From Metapseudomonas resinovorans DSM 21078 (lineage in GTDB: Bacteria > Pseudomonadota > Gammaproteobacteria > Pseudomonadales > Pseudomonadaceae): 64,000 bases of DNA. The stretch lies in the NCBI RefSeq assembly GCF_000423545.1, contig NZ_AUIE01000027.1:1-64000 (forward strand), in the 5' to 3' direction. The notes below the pieces were generated by a model, which was not told the DNA's origin, searched no databases, and saw only the letters and a program-made list of their open reading frames with translations. Each line of letters begins with the position of its first letter. The stretch's first letter is position 1. Positions 48,435 to 58,166 of this stretch are shown here, piece after piece. The translations under genes and the position numbers were made by a program.

Positions 48435-49751
48435 TTAGTTGGTCTTCGCGCCTTGTGCGATCCAGCGGCCGATCAGGTCACGCTCTTCCTGGGTCATCTG
48501 GGTGATGTTGCCCAGCGGCATGATCTGGGTGGCGACTGCCTGAGCCTGGATCTTCGGTGCGAGCATCTGGATCTGCTGCGGGGTGTCGAGCATCACGCCG
48601 CCCGGCGCCGAGGTGAACATCGGACTGGTGGGCTTGGCGGAATGGCAGACGGTGCAGCGTTCCTGAATCACGGTGTGGACCTTGCCGAAGTCATTGCCGC
48701 TGGCGCTGGCCTGGGCCGGGGCGGCCTGAGCGGATTGCGCCGGGGCGGCAGCCTGCGGCTTGCTTTCGGCGCTGGCGGGGGCAGCGCTGGTGCTGGTTGC
48801 CGGAGCAGCATGCTCCTGGTGGGCAGGCTCTACGGCCAGGCTCGGTTCAGCGGCCTTGTAGTTCGGCGCGGTGACGAAGGCCAGGCAGATCATGCCAAGG
48901 GCGCCGGCGGGGAGAGTCCAGGCGAACTTGTTGCTCTCGTGGCGGGTGTTGAAGTAGTGGCGCACCAGCACTGCGATCACCGCGATTCCGGCCAGGATCA
49001 GCCAGTTGTACTGGCTGCCGTACGTGCTCGGGAAGTGGTTGCTGATCATGATGAACAGCACCGGCAGGGTGAAGTAGTTGTTGTGGCGCGAACGCAGCAG
49101 GCCCTTGGCCGGCAGGGTCGGGTCAGGGGTGCGGTTCTCTTCGATCGCCTTAACCAGGGCGCGCTGCGCCGGCATGATGATGCGGAACACGTTGCCCACC
49201 ATGATGGTGCCGATCAGGGCGCCGACATGAATGTAGGCACCACGGCCGCTGAATACCTGGGTGAAGCCCCAGGCCGCGCCGATCACCAGCACGAAGAGGA
49301 TCAGACCGAGCAGGGCGGGGGTCTTGCCCAGCGGCGAATCGCAGAGGAAGTCGTAGATGAACCAGCCTGCGACCAGCGAGCCGATGCCGATGGCGACGGC
49401 GGCAGCCGGGGCGATATCCACGCCGGGTGCGATCAGGTACAGGGTCGGATTCAGGTAAAACACCACGGTCAGCAGGGCGACGCCTGACAGCCAGGTGAAA
49501 TAGGCTTCCCATTTGAACCAGTGAAGGTTGTCGGGCATTTTCGGCGGAGCGAGCTTGTATTTCTCCAGGTGGTAGATGCCGCCACCGTGGATGGCCCAGA
49601 GATCACCCGACAGACCGTCGCGCGGGTTGGCGCGGTTGAGGTTGTTCTCGAGCCAGACGAAATAGAAGGACGCGCCGATCCAGGCGATACCAGTGATCAT
49701 GTGAACCCAGCGAATGCCCAGGTTCAGCCATTCGGTCAAATGTGCTTCCAC
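48435..49751 (-). CDS. puuD: Membrane urate hydroxylase/oxidase PuuD with cytochrome c domain
   Basis: A 438-residue integral membrane enzyme. It has about eight helices in the urate-oxidase N-terminal domain (residues about 10-295, beginning TEWLNLGIRWVHMITGIAWIG). An alanine/proline-rich linker (about 300-352) precedes a C-terminal cytochrome c domain with the heme motif CTVCH at 366-370. It converts urate to 5-hydroxyisourate and passes electrons to the respiratory chain instead of making peroxide. The start is a GTG at 49751 with GAGGT seven bases upstream. It is the last gene of the puuE operon. Confidence 0.93.
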   Translation of the reverse strand: MEAHLTEWLNLGIRWVHMITGIAWIGASFYFVWLENNLNRANPRDGLSGDLWAIHGGGIYHLEKYKLAPPKMPDNLHWFKWEAYFTWLSGVALLTVVFYLNPTLYLIAPGVDIAPAAAVAIGIGSLVAGWFIYDFLCDSPLGKTPALLGLILFVLVIGAAWGFTQVFSGRGAYIHVGALIGTIMVGNVFRIIMPAQRALVKAIEENRTPDPTLPAKGLLRSRHNNYFTLPVLFIMISNHFPSTYGSQYNWLILAGIAVIAVLVRHYFNTRHESNKFAWTLPAGALGMICLAFVTAPNYKAAEPSLAVEPAHQEHAAPATSTSAAPASAESKPQAAAPAQSAQAAPAQASASGNDFGKVHTVIQERCTVCHSAKPTSPMFTSAPGGVMLDTPQQIQMLAPKIQAQAVATQIMPLGNITQMTQEERDLIGRWIAQGAKTN

Positions 49752-49803
49752 AGTTGTTACCTCTTTCCCGCCGACCGGCACGCCGATCGTTGGGCTTCTC
49801 TTA

Positions 49804-50307
49804 TTAGTGGTGGGGGTTGAGGAGGAGCTGTTCGTCCTCGGTGAAGTAATGCTCGTCGCAGTTGTTACCGGAACCACTGCGATCAACCACCAGGAAGTCA
49901 TCCCGCTTTTCGATCGTCAGCACCGGGTGGTGCCAGACGCCGCGATGGTAATTAACGCCCTGCCTGCCATTGGAAATGAAGGCACGGACCAAACCCGGTA
50001 CAGGCACATCGCCAAGCGGCGCGACCACGACCAGAAAGGGATTGCCGAGCAGCGGAATGAAAGCCTGGCTGCCCTGCGGGTGTCGTTCCAGCATGCGGAT
50101 GCGCAAGGGCATCTCGAGGGATTCGGCGCTGAAGATGCTGATGATCGCCTTGTCGTCGGGCTGGGCGGTCTCGACCGTTGCCAGCTTGTGATAACGGCGG
50201 GTGGAGCCGTTGTTGATCATGAAGTACTCGCTGCCTTCGGTTTCGATCACATCTCCGAAGGGGGCGAAGGCTTCTTTGGTCAGGGGCTCGATCTTCAGGG
50301 TTCGCAT
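49804..50307 (-). CDS. allA: Ureidoglycolate lyase
   Basis: A 167-residue cupin-type enzyme releasing glyoxylate and urea from (S)-ureidoglycolate. It has the family motifs MRTLKIEPLTKEAFAPFGDVIE, ERHPQGSQAFIPL and GVNYHRGVWHHP. It lies between uraD and puuD in the minus-strand operon. Its product feeds glyoxylate carboligase encoded further left. In P. aeruginosa an allantoicase gene lies between allA and uraD, as I recall; here that space is 162 bases without a gene. Confidence 0.94.
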   Translation of the reverse strand: MRTLKIEPLTKEAFAPFGDVIETEGSEYFMINNGSTRRYHKLATVETAQPDDKAIISIFSAESLEMPLRIRMLERHPQGSQAFIPLLGNPFLVVVAPLGDVPVPGLVRAFISNGRQGVNYHRGVWHHPVLTIEKRDDFLVVDRSGSGNNCDEHYFTEDEQLLLNPHH

Positions 50308-50469
50308 GGCTGTTCTACTTGTTCGTTGCTGGTTCCCATCCCGCGAGCGGGGGAGGGGCCGGGAAAGAGGGTGGTCATTCCATCCTCTCTCCTGGCTCTC
50401 CGAATCGGTGGAGAGCCGATGGGCGGGCCTAAGGCCGCCCGGTCTTGATTGGGGCGGTGCGCCTGCGGC
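50308..50469. other. allA-uraD gap lacking a gene
   Basis: A 162-base gap with the hairpin GGCTCTCC / GGAGAGCC at 50394-50417 and a GGGCGGGCC / GGCCGCCC-like structure beyond it. I can see no remnant of an allantoicase frame in either direction. Confidence 0.7.
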
Positions 50470-50985
50470 TTACATCTGCTGCAGACGGAACAGCGCGATC
50501 TTGTTGATCTCGGCCAGCGCCCTGGCGAATTCGGCTTCAGGAGTGTTGTGGATCCGCTCCTCGAAGGCCGCCAGGATCTGGTGCCGGTTGCTGCCTTTCA
50601 CCGCCATGATGAAAGGAAACCCGAACTTGACCTTGTAGGCGTCGTTCAGTTCGGTGAAGCGCGCGAACTCTTCAGCCGTGCACTCGTGGATACCGGCACC
50701 GGCCTGTTCGCTGGTGCTGGCTTCGGTCAGCTCGCCGCGGACGGCAGCCTTGCCGGCCAGGTCCGGGTGAGCATTGATCAGTGCCAGCTGGGCTTCATGG
50801 CTGGCGCTGAGCAACAGGTCGGCCATGCGTTGGTGCAGGCCGTCGATGTCGTCGATGTGGGCGTCCTGGCCCAGGTCGAAGGCCTTCTCGGCGACCCAGG
50901 GCGAGTGTTCATAGATGTCGGCGAACGCCTTGACGAAGGCATCGCGGGACAGGGTGGACGGGGTCAGGGTCTGGAAGCGGCTCAT
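50470..50985 (-). CDS. uraD: OHCU decarboxylase
   Basis: A 171-residue helical enzyme (2-oxo-4-hydroxy-4-carboxy-5-ureidoimidazoline decarboxylase) giving (S)-allantoin. The conserved motifs INAHPDLAGKAA (catalytic His) and KFGFPFIMAVKG are present. Its start overlaps the 3' end of puuE by four bases (50982-50985), so the two are coupled. Confidence 0.95.
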   Translation of the reverse strand: MSRFQTLTPSTLSRDAFVKAFADIYEHSPWVAEKAFDLGQDAHIDDIDGLHQRMADLLLSASHEAQLALINAHPDLAGKAAVRGELTEASTSEQAGAGIHECTAEEFARFTELNDAYKVKFGFPFIMAVKGSNRHQILAAFEERIHNTPEAEFARALAEINKIALFRLQQM

Positions 50986-51911
50986 TTCGCTTGCTCTTTG
51001 AAAGGGTGGGTGGCGTGCCAGTGACGGGCGATGTCGGCGCGGCGGGCGAACCAGACTTTCTCATGGCCCTTAACGTATTCGATGAAGCGTGCCAGGGAGG
51101 CGAGGCGTGCCGGGCGGCCCAGCAGGCGGCAGTGCATTCCGATGGAGAGCATCTTCGGCGCGCCAGCGGCGCCTTCGGCATAGAGCACGTCGAAGGCGTC
51201 CTTCAGATACTCGAAGAAGTCGTCGCCCTTGTTGAAACCCTGCACCTGGGTGAAGCGCATATCGTTGGTATCCAGGGTGTAGGGGATGACCAGGTGCGGT
51301 TTTTCCGTGGTACTGGCGGCGTCCCAATAGGGCAGATCGTCGTCGTAGGTATCCGAGTCATACAGGAAACCGCCTTCTTCCATCACCAGGCGGCGAGTGT
51401 TCGGACCGGTGCGGCCGGTGTACCAGCCCACCGGGCGTTCGCCGGTCAGTTCGGTGAGGATGCGGATGGCTTCGAGCATATGCTCGCGCTCCTGGGCCTC
51501 GTCCATGTACTGGTAGTCGATCCAGCGGTAGCCGTGGCTGCAGATCTCGTGGCCGGCCTCGACCATGGCGCGGATCGCGTCCGGATGGCGCTGTGCGGCC
51601 ATGGCGACGGCGAAGACGGTCAACGGAATGTCGTGCTGCTTGAACAGGTTGAGCAGGCGCCAGACGCCGACGCGGCTACCGTATTCGTAGAGGGATTCCA
51701 TGCTCATGTTGCGCACGCCCTGTAGCGGTTGGGCGGCCACCATCTCGGACAGGAAGGCTTCGGACTCCTTGTCACCATGGAGCACATTGCGTTCGCCGCC
51801 TTCCTCGTAGTTCAGGACAAAGGACAGGGCGATGCGGGATTCACCCGGCCAATGCGGGTGGGGAGGGTTGTTGCCGTAACCGATCAGGTCGCGTGGGTAC
51901 TCAGCGCTCAC
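50982..51911 (-). CDS. puuE: Metal-independent allantoinase PuuE
   Basis: A 309-residue polysaccharide-deacetylase-fold enzyme hydrolysing allantoin to allantoate. It begins SAEYPRDLIGYGNNPPHPHWPG, has LNYEEGGE near 37 and EICSHGYRWIDYQ in the centre, the PuuE-type variant of the NodB motif. First gene of the puuE-uraD-allA-puuD operon; TTGTATACAA lies 75 bases upstream of its ATG. Confidence 0.95.
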   Translation of the reverse strand: MSAEYPRDLIGYGNNPPHPHWPGESRIALSFVLNYEEGGERNVLHGDKESEAFLSEMVAAQPLQGVRNMSMESLYEYGSRVGVWRLLNLFKQHDIPLTVFAVAMAAQRHPDAIRAMVEAGHEICSHGYRWIDYQYMDEAQEREHMLEAIRILTELTGERPVGWYTGRTGPNTRRLVMEEGGFLYDSDTYDDDLPYWDAASTTEKPHLVIPYTLDTNDMRFTQVQGFNKGDDFFEYLKDAFDVLYAEGAAGAPKMLSIGMHCRLLGRPARLASLARFIEYVKGHEKVWFARRADIARHWHATHPFKEQAK

Positions 51912-52334
51912 TGCAGTCTTCCTTTCTTGTCTGTTGGACGATCAGCGACAGCCTGGGGAGTGGTGCGCGACCGTGGATGGGGTGATTGTATACAAACTGT
52001 CTTGTGTTTTGTAAATCAAAAAATCACCTGATTCGTTATCCAGACACCAAGCAAGAAACCTGCCCATATGGTCAGGTAGATTCGATGTAAGGCCCGCTGG
52101 GTGGACGGTACGCGTAAATTTCGAATGACTGTGGTGCGACGCAGGCTCGGCGGGATTTGTTGCTGTAATTGTGTACAATTTTTCTTGTTTATGTCTTACA
52201 TTCTGTCAGGTGCATGTTATTCTGCGCACCGTACCGGGGCCTCAGCCCTGACCACGCACCGATATGAACAAGCAGAGGAGGTGTGGCGTTTCGATCGCGG
52301 CCAGCGCACCGGCCCGAAGAACGCCCAGCGAGCA
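51912..52334. promoter_or_regulatory. Divergent control region of puuE and uraH with two operators
   Basis: A 423-base region with TTGTATACAA (51986-51995) on the puuE side and TTGTGTACAA (52169-52178) on the uraH side. Both halves are AT-rich, unlike flanking genes. An AGGAGG at about 52274 lies too close to a GTG to give a start, and no good ribosome binding site precedes the ATG at 52335. Confidence 0.7.
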
Positions 52335-52688
52335 ATGGGACGTTTGACCACGCATGTACTGGATGCCGCCCACGGTTGCCCTGGCCGTGACATCAAGATC
52401 GAGCTCTATCGCGTAGAAAACGCGGGCCTGGAGCTGGTCGCCACCACCACCACCAATGACGATGGTCGCTGCGATGCGCCCCTGCTGCAGGGTGCCGACT
52501 ACCAGAGCGGCGTCTACCAGATCCATTTCCACGCGGGTGACTACTACCGCGCGCGTGGCGTTCAGCTGGCCGAGCCGGCTTTCCTCGACGTGGTCGTGCT
52601 GCGCTTCGGCATCTCCTCCGAACAGGACCACTATCACGTGCCGCTGCTGATCTCCCCTTACAGCTACTCCACTTACCGCGGTAGCTAG
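52335..52688 (+). CDS. uraH: 5-hydroxyisourate hydrolase (transthyretin-like)
   Basis: A 117-residue transthyretin-like enzyme hydrolysing 5-hydroxyisourate to OHCU. Catalytic family landmarks are LTTHVLDAAHGCPG (His near residue 7), NDDGRCD (arginine), HYHVPLLISPYSYSTYRGS with the invariant C-terminal YRGS. No signal peptide. It is the only plus-strand gene of the urate-to-allantoin set. The start is at the domain boundary; the frame extends upstream to 52101. Confidence 0.93.
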   Translation: MGRLTTHVLDAAHGCPGRDIKIELYRVENAGLELVATTTTNDDGRCDAPLLQGADYQSGVYQIHFHAGDYYRARGVQLAEPAFLDVVVLRFGISSEQDHYHVPLLISPYSYSTYRGS

Positions 52689-52719
52689 TTCGTTACCCTC
52701 GACTCACTGGAGTCTTTCT

Positions 52720-52746
52720 AGCCCGTTCACACTGCGGGCTTTTTTT
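52720..52746 (+). terminator. Terminator after uraH
   Basis: AGCCCG / CGGGCT stem followed by TTTTTT, on the plus strand. Confidence 0.88.
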
Positions 52747-52775
52747 CGTCTGCAGGAAAGTGCAGACGGTGTTCA

Positions 52776-52802
52776 TAAAAAAGCCCGGCGCAAGGCCGGG
52801 CT
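52776..52802 (-). terminator. Terminator of the dctPQM operon
   Basis: On the minus strand AGCCCGGC / GCCGGGCT is followed by TTTTTT, 30 bases past the dctM stop. Confidence 0.88.
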
Positions 52803-52832
52803 GAAACGCATCACGGGGAGATGCGCAAGGGA

Positions 52833-54116
52833 TCAGGTCATGCCCAGCCAGTTCGGCAGGGCCAGGGAGATCCAGGGTACGTAGGTGACCAGGATGAGGA
52901 AGGCCAGCAGGATCATCAGCCAGGGCATCGCGGCCCGGATGGTGGAGGTCAGCGGCATGCCGGTCACGGCCGAGGTGACGAAGAGGTTCAGCCCCACGGG
53001 CGGTGTCACCAGGCCGATCTCCAGGTTCACCACCATGATGATGCCCAGGTGGATGGGGTCGATGCCCAGTTTCATCGCGATCGGGAAGAGGATCGGGGCC
53101 AGGATCAGGATGATTGCCGAGGGTTCCATGAAGGCGCCAGCAATCAGGAGCACGATGTTCACGACCAGCAGGAAGGTAACTGGCGTCAGGCCGGCATCGA
53201 TCACCCATGCAGTGATCTGCTGGGGCAGTTGCTCTGTGGTCAGCACGTGTGCGAAGAGCATGGCGTTGGCGATGATGAACATCAGCATGATGGACAGCTT
53301 GCCGGACTCCAGCAGCACCTTCGGCGCCTCGCTGAGCTTCATGTCCTTGTAGACGAACAGGGCAATGAAGGCCGAGTAGACGGCTGCCACGGCCGCGGCT
53401 TCGGTTGGCGTGAACATGCCGCTGTAGATGCCGCCCAGGATGATCACCATCAACAGCAGGCCCCAGAGGGCCTTGCGCCCGGCGTTCAGCCATTCGCGGA
53501 ATGTGGCGCGCGGTAGCGCCGGCAGGTTCTTTTTCACGGCGATGATGTAGATCGCCACCATCAGCACCAAGCCAAGCAAGACGCCGGGAATCACGCCGGC
53601 CATGAACAGCTTGCCCACCGAGGTTTCGGTGGCGGCGGCGTAGACCACCATCACGATTGAAGGCGGAATGAGAATGCCCAGGGTACCGGCGTTGCAGACG
53701 ATGCCCGCGCCGAAGGCCTGCGGATAACCCGAGCGCACCATGCCGGCGATGGCGATGGAGCCCACTGCGGCCACCGTGGCCGGGCTGGAGCCGGACAGCG
53801 CGGCGAAGAGCATGCAGGCCAGCACCGCGGCAATCGCAAGGCCGCCGCGGATGTGGCCGACGCAGGCGTTGGCGAAGTCGATCAGGCGCCGCGCCACACC
53901 ACCGGTGGTCATGAAGGCCCCAGCCAGCAGGAAGAAGGGGATTGCCAGCAGGGTGTAGTGCTCGGACGTCTCGAACAGCTTGATCGCCAGGGATCGCACC
54001 GAATCCGGGCTGAACAGCATGATGGTCATCGAACCGGCAAGGCCAAGCGAGATGGCAATGGGTACGCCAATGAACATCAACAGGAAGAGCAGGAAGAAGA
54101 GAAACAGGACAGTCAT
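52833..54116 (-). CDS. dctM: TRAP transporter large permease (DctM)
   Basis: A 427-residue membrane protein with about 12 helices, the ion-coupled transport subunit of a TRAP transporter. It has the typical start VLFLFFLLFLLMFIGVPIA and the PPSIVMVVYAAATETSVGKLFMAGVIPGVLLG motif near 140-175. Overlaps dctQ by four bases (ATGA), so translation is coupled. C4-dicarboxylates are the likely substrates by similarity of the binding protein. Confidence 0.94.
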   Translation of the reverse strand: MTVLFLFFLLFLLMFIGVPIAISLGLAGSMTIMLFSPDSVRSLAIKLFETSEHYTLLAIPFFLLAGAFMTTGGVARRLIDFANACVGHIRGGLAIAAVLACMLFAALSGSSPATVAAVGSIAIAGMVRSGYPQAFGAGIVCNAGTLGILIPPSIVMVVYAAATETSVGKLFMAGVIPGVLLGLVLMVAIYIIAVKKNLPALPRATFREWLNAGRKALWGLLLMVIILGGIYSGMFTPTEAAAVAAVYSAFIALFVYKDMKLSEAPKVLLESGKLSIMLMFIIANAMLFAHVLTTEQLPQQITAWVIDAGLTPVTFLLVVNIVLLIAGAFMEPSAIILILAPILFPIAMKLGIDPIHLGIIMVVNLEIGLVTPPVGLNLFVTSAVTGMPLTSTIRAAMPWLMILLAFLILVTYVPWISLALPNWLGMT

Positions 54117-54769
54117 TGCTTGTCTTCCTTGTGCTGTGGCTCGTCGTGCTCGGTCAGCTTGAGCGCCTCGGCAGCCTCATCGGCGAGGCCTAGACCGGTC
54201 TGCCGGTTCTGCAGGATACGAACGAAAATTTCCGCGTAGCGGATGAAGACCAGGCCGAATCCCACGGGCACGATCAGGCCGATGTGCCATTGCTGGACGC
54301 CGTAGTGGCCGAGGTCTTCGGCGCCGATTCCCGCCGTGAAAAGGGTTTGCACCCACTCGAAGCTGGCAACAGCCAGCAGTCCCGCATAAAGCAGGCAGCA
54401 CAGGCAGGCGATGATTCCCAGGGCTCGCTGCACCGGGCGGGTGGTCAACTTGACCAGGGCATCGACGCCAATGTGGCCGGCGGTACGCACGCCGTAGGAA
54501 AGGCCGAAGAAGATCAGCCAGGCGAACAGCGCCTTGGTCAGCGAGTTGCTCCAGGTCATGGCCTGGGCCATGGCAAGGATGCTGTCGCCGATGCCGAAGA
54601 GCGCTTCGCTGGCGGCCTCCCAGCGGTCGGCCAGGTCGTAGAAGACGGTGTAGAGGTTATTGAGGATGACGTAGACGAAGGTCACCAGCGTCATGGCCGC
54701 CAGAAGGAAGGCGATGAAACCTTCCTCGAAGTGGTCCCAGACGCGCCGCAGAGCGTTCATGGATGGCAT
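54113..54769 (-). CDS. dctQ: TRAP transporter small permease (DctQ)
   Basis: A 218-residue protein with four membrane helices, the small integral subunit of a TRAP transporter. The WLIFFGLSYGVRTAGHIGVDAL segment (near residues 87-108) is the family hallmark. It lies between dctP and dctM and overlaps dctM by four bases. Longer than some DctQ because of the N-terminal helix pair and the acidic tail. Confidence 0.92.
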   Translation of the reverse strand: MPSMNALRRVWDHFEEGFIAFLLAAMTLVTFVYVILNNLYTVFYDLADRWEAASEALFGIGDSILAMAQAMTWSNSLTKALFAWLIFFGLSYGVRTAGHIGVDALVKLTTRPVQRALGIIACLCCLLYAGLLAVASFEWVQTLFTAGIGAEDLGHYGVQQWHIGLIVPVGFGLVFIRYAEIFVRILQNRQTGLGLADEAAEALKLTEHDEPQHKEDKQ

Positions 54770-54802
54770 CTCCCGATGGCAGAAGCGTCGTTTGCTCGGG
54801 GC

Positions 54803-54818
54803 TGGCGGAAAACCGCCA
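54803..54818. promoter_or_regulatory. Palindrome TGGCGGAAAACCGCCA between dctP and dctQ
   Basis: A perfect 16-base palindrome in the 66-base dctP-dctQ gap. It could be an RNA hairpin setting subunit ratios. It matches, apart from one central base, the palindrome at 56102-56117 upstream of dctP, so it may also be a regulator site. Confidence 0.6.
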
Positions 54819-54835
54819 ACCCCGGGCGGGGCGTC

Positions 54836-55981
<1,146 letters not shown>

Positions 55982-55987
55982 TCACAT

Positions 55988-56003
55988 GGCAAGCACTGTG
56001 CCA
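55988..56003 (-). promoter_or_regulatory. Sigma-54 promoter of dctPQM
   Basis: Reading leftwards, TGGCACAGTGCTTGCC has the sigma-54 elements GG at -24 and GC at -12 at exact ten-base spacing (consensus TGGCAC-N5-TTGC). Predicted start near 55976, giving a leader of about 145 bases. Confidence 0.82.
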
Positions 56004-56070
56004 GCAGTCTGCAAGCCACGATTATCAAGGGAGGGCGGGTGCTGAAGGGGCGTGAAGAGGAGGTTTGCGT

Positions 56071-56117
56071 GGCGGGTTCCCGCCGTATTGCGTGCGGTTG
56101 GTGGCGGAAATCCGCCA
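56071..56117. promoter_or_regulatory. Paired upstream activator palindromes for dctP
   Basis: GGCGGGTTCCCGCC (56071-56084) and TGGCGGAAATCCGCCA (56102-56117) have centres 32 bases apart, about three helical turns, and lie roughly 100 and 130 bases upstream of the predicted start. This is the usual geometry for NtrC-type activators (such as DctD) acting on sigma-54 promoters. Confidence 0.68.
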
Positions 56118-56144
56118 GACTTGGTCGGGCTTTTCATCAGGCGA

Positions 56145-56177
56145 AAATGAAAAGCCCTGTCGCATTGCGACAGGGCT
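56145..56177 (-). terminator. Terminator after the AzgA-type permease
   Basis: On the minus strand AGCCCTGTCGC / GCGACAGGGCT forms an 11-base stem followed by TTTTCATTTT. Confidence 0.88.
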
Positions 56178-56199
56178 CGGTTTCGCGGTGGCTGATCGG

Positions 56200-57549
56200 T
56201 TACAGGAAGATGAACTTCGCCACGAAGATGGCGCAGAGTGCATACAGGCTTACCGACACATCCTTGTACTTGCCGGTGAAGGCCTTCATTACGACGTAGG
56301 TCACGAAGCCCAACGCGATGCCGTCGGCGACCGAGAAGGTCAGCGGCATCATGATCACGGTGACGATGGCCGGAATGGTCTCGGTGTGTTCTTTCCAGTC
56401 GATGTGGGCCATGCCGCCCATCATCAGCATCGCAACGTAGATCAGTGCGCCGGCGGTGGCGTAGGCGGGGATCATGCCGGCCAGCGGGGCGAAGAACATG
56501 GCGGCGATGAACAGGATGCCCACGGTTACGGCAGTCAGACCTGTGCGACCGCCAGCGGCCACGCCGGCAGCACTCTCAACGTAGCTGGTGACCGGCGGTA
56601 CGCCGAGCACGCCGCCGAACACGCTGGAGGCGCTGTCTGCCTTCATGGCTTTGGACAGGTTCTCGATGCGGCCGTCTTCCTGCACCAGGTTGGCACGCTG
56701 GGCCACGCCCATCAGGGTGCCGGCGGTGTCGAACATGTGCACGAAGAGGAAAGCGAGGATCACGCTGACCATGGTCACGTCGAACGCGCCGGTGATGTCC
56801 ATGGCCATGAAGGTCGGCGCCAGGCTCGGGGGCATGGAGAACACGCCGCCGAATTTGACGATGCCCAGACCCACGCCGACCAGGGTGACGGTGAGGATGC
56901 TGATCAGGATGCCGCCGAAGATACGACGGTATTCCAGCACGGCGATCATCAGGAAGCAGATGGCGGCCAGCAGCGGACCGGGGGAGGTCAGATCACCGAT
57001 GTGCACCAGGGTGGCCGGATGGGCAACTACGATACCGGCGGTCTTCAGGCCGATGAGCCCGAGGAACAGGCCGACGCCAGCGCCCATGGCGAACCGCAGA
57101 CTGCTTGGGATGCTGTTGAGCAGCCATTCGCGGATGCGCGAGAAGGTGAGGATCATGAACAGCACGCCGGAGAGGAACACCGCGCCAAGCGCGATCTGCC
57201 AGCTGTAGCCCATGGTGTTGACCACGGTGTAGGTGAAGAAGGCGTTCAGGCCCATGCCCGGGGCGAGACCCACCGGCCAGTTGGCGTAAAGACCCATGAG
57301 GAGGCAGCCGAAGGCTGCGGCAAGGCAGGTAGCAACGAAGGCTGCGCCATGATCGATCCCGGCATCGGCCATGATGTTCGGGTTGACGAAAATGATGTAG
57401 GCCATGGTGATGAAGGTGGTCAGGCCTGCAGCCAGTTCGGTTCTCACGGTGGTGCCGTGAAGGCTGAGCTTGAAGAGACGTTCAAGCAGGCCATTGGAGG
57501 GCGGTGTTGCAGCGTACGTTCCTTGTTCTTGTTGTTTGATGCTTTCCAC
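56200..57549 (-). CDS. AzgA-type adenine/guanine/hypoxanthine permease
   Basis: A 449-residue membrane transporter of the AzgA branch of NCS2 (COG2252 group). It has RTELAAGLTTFITMAYIIFVNPNIM near residue 38, GLAPGMGLNAFFTYTVV, and the MFDTAGTLMGVAQRANLVQEDGRI motif. The start is a GTG at 57549 with GAGGAG nine bases upstream; the frame continues to 57639 but across the leader. A TTGTATACAA operator lies about 140 bases upstream. Likely supplies guanine or hypoxanthine to the catabolic pathway. Confidence 0.92.
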   Translation of the reverse strand: MESIKQQEQGTYAATPPSNGLLERLFKLSLHGTTVRTELAAGLTTFITMAYIIFVNPNIMADAGIDHGAAFVATCLAAAFGCLLMGLYANWPVGLAPGMGLNAFFTYTVVNTMGYSWQIALGAVFLSGVLFMILTFSRIREWLLNSIPSSLRFAMGAGVGLFLGLIGLKTAGIVVAHPATLVHIGDLTSPGPLLAAICFLMIAVLEYRRIFGGILISILTVTLVGVGLGIVKFGGVFSMPPSLAPTFMAMDITGAFDVTMVSVILAFLFVHMFDTAGTLMGVAQRANLVQEDGRIENLSKAMKADSASSVFGGVLGVPPVTSYVESAAGVAAGGRTGLTAVTVGILFIAAMFFAPLAGMIPAYATAGALIYVAMLMMGGMAHIDWKEHTETIPAIVTVIMMPLTFSVADGIALGFVTYVVMKAFTGKYKDVSVSLYALCAIFVAKFIFL

Positions 57550-58166
57550 AGCGTGGTACTCCTCATCTCTTTTGTTTTGTTCACCCAGAGCCTGGAGTTG
57601 GCTCCGGACTGACTGAGGCGGATGGCGTGAGTGGTGCACTCCCCTTAATACTTGACCGCAGGGTCAGGAAGTCACGGCGCGATTATGCCTTTGTATACAA
57701 AAAAAACAAATAATGTTTTCAATGTTCGAAAAATCGCACCAATTCGTTAAAGCTGACCGTGAGGGCAGATTTTGCTGCGACAATTCGTTGGGCGATGAAT
57801 TAATAAAGTCATTTAAAAACAATGGGTTGAGAGGAGTGGCTTGTGCGAGGGCAGGAAAGGGAAGGAAGCGCCAAAGCACTGAATGGCACTGGAGCAATTG
57901 CGCTTATGACAAAAAAATGTAGGGAAATCTGTCTTTCTGTCGCTTATGCCTTCGTCGACCGGAGCCATTCGAGAAGTACTGGAAAAACCTGTGCAACTGG
58001 TCAGGAATGGGGCTTGAGCTGCGGCGAAACTGTTCAAGGCTGGATGATTGTGTACAATATCACTCGCTTTTTCCCTGATTTCCCTCGCTGACACACCTGC
58101 TCAGCCCGGCGGAGAGGGGCAAAAAGGGCCCTGGAAGACCGCCGAATCCCTTTGACGCGAGCCCCC
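57550..58166. promoter_or_regulatory. Divergent control region of azgA and gntR with two operators
   Basis: A 617-base region with TTGTATACAA (57691-57700) on the azgA side and TTGTGTACAA (58048-58057) on the gntR side. It is strikingly AT-rich between about 57680 and 57800. Short open frames in it are weak and I do not call any. Confidence 0.7.

Noticed and set aside
52274-52334. Earlier start for uraH using AGGAGG at 52274
   Set aside because: The in-frame GTG directly abuts the ribosome binding site and the extra residues are not family-like.
57713-58091. Short plus-strand frames in the azgA-gntR gap
   Set aside because: No ribosome binding sites, overlapping each other and operator sites, no recognisable features.
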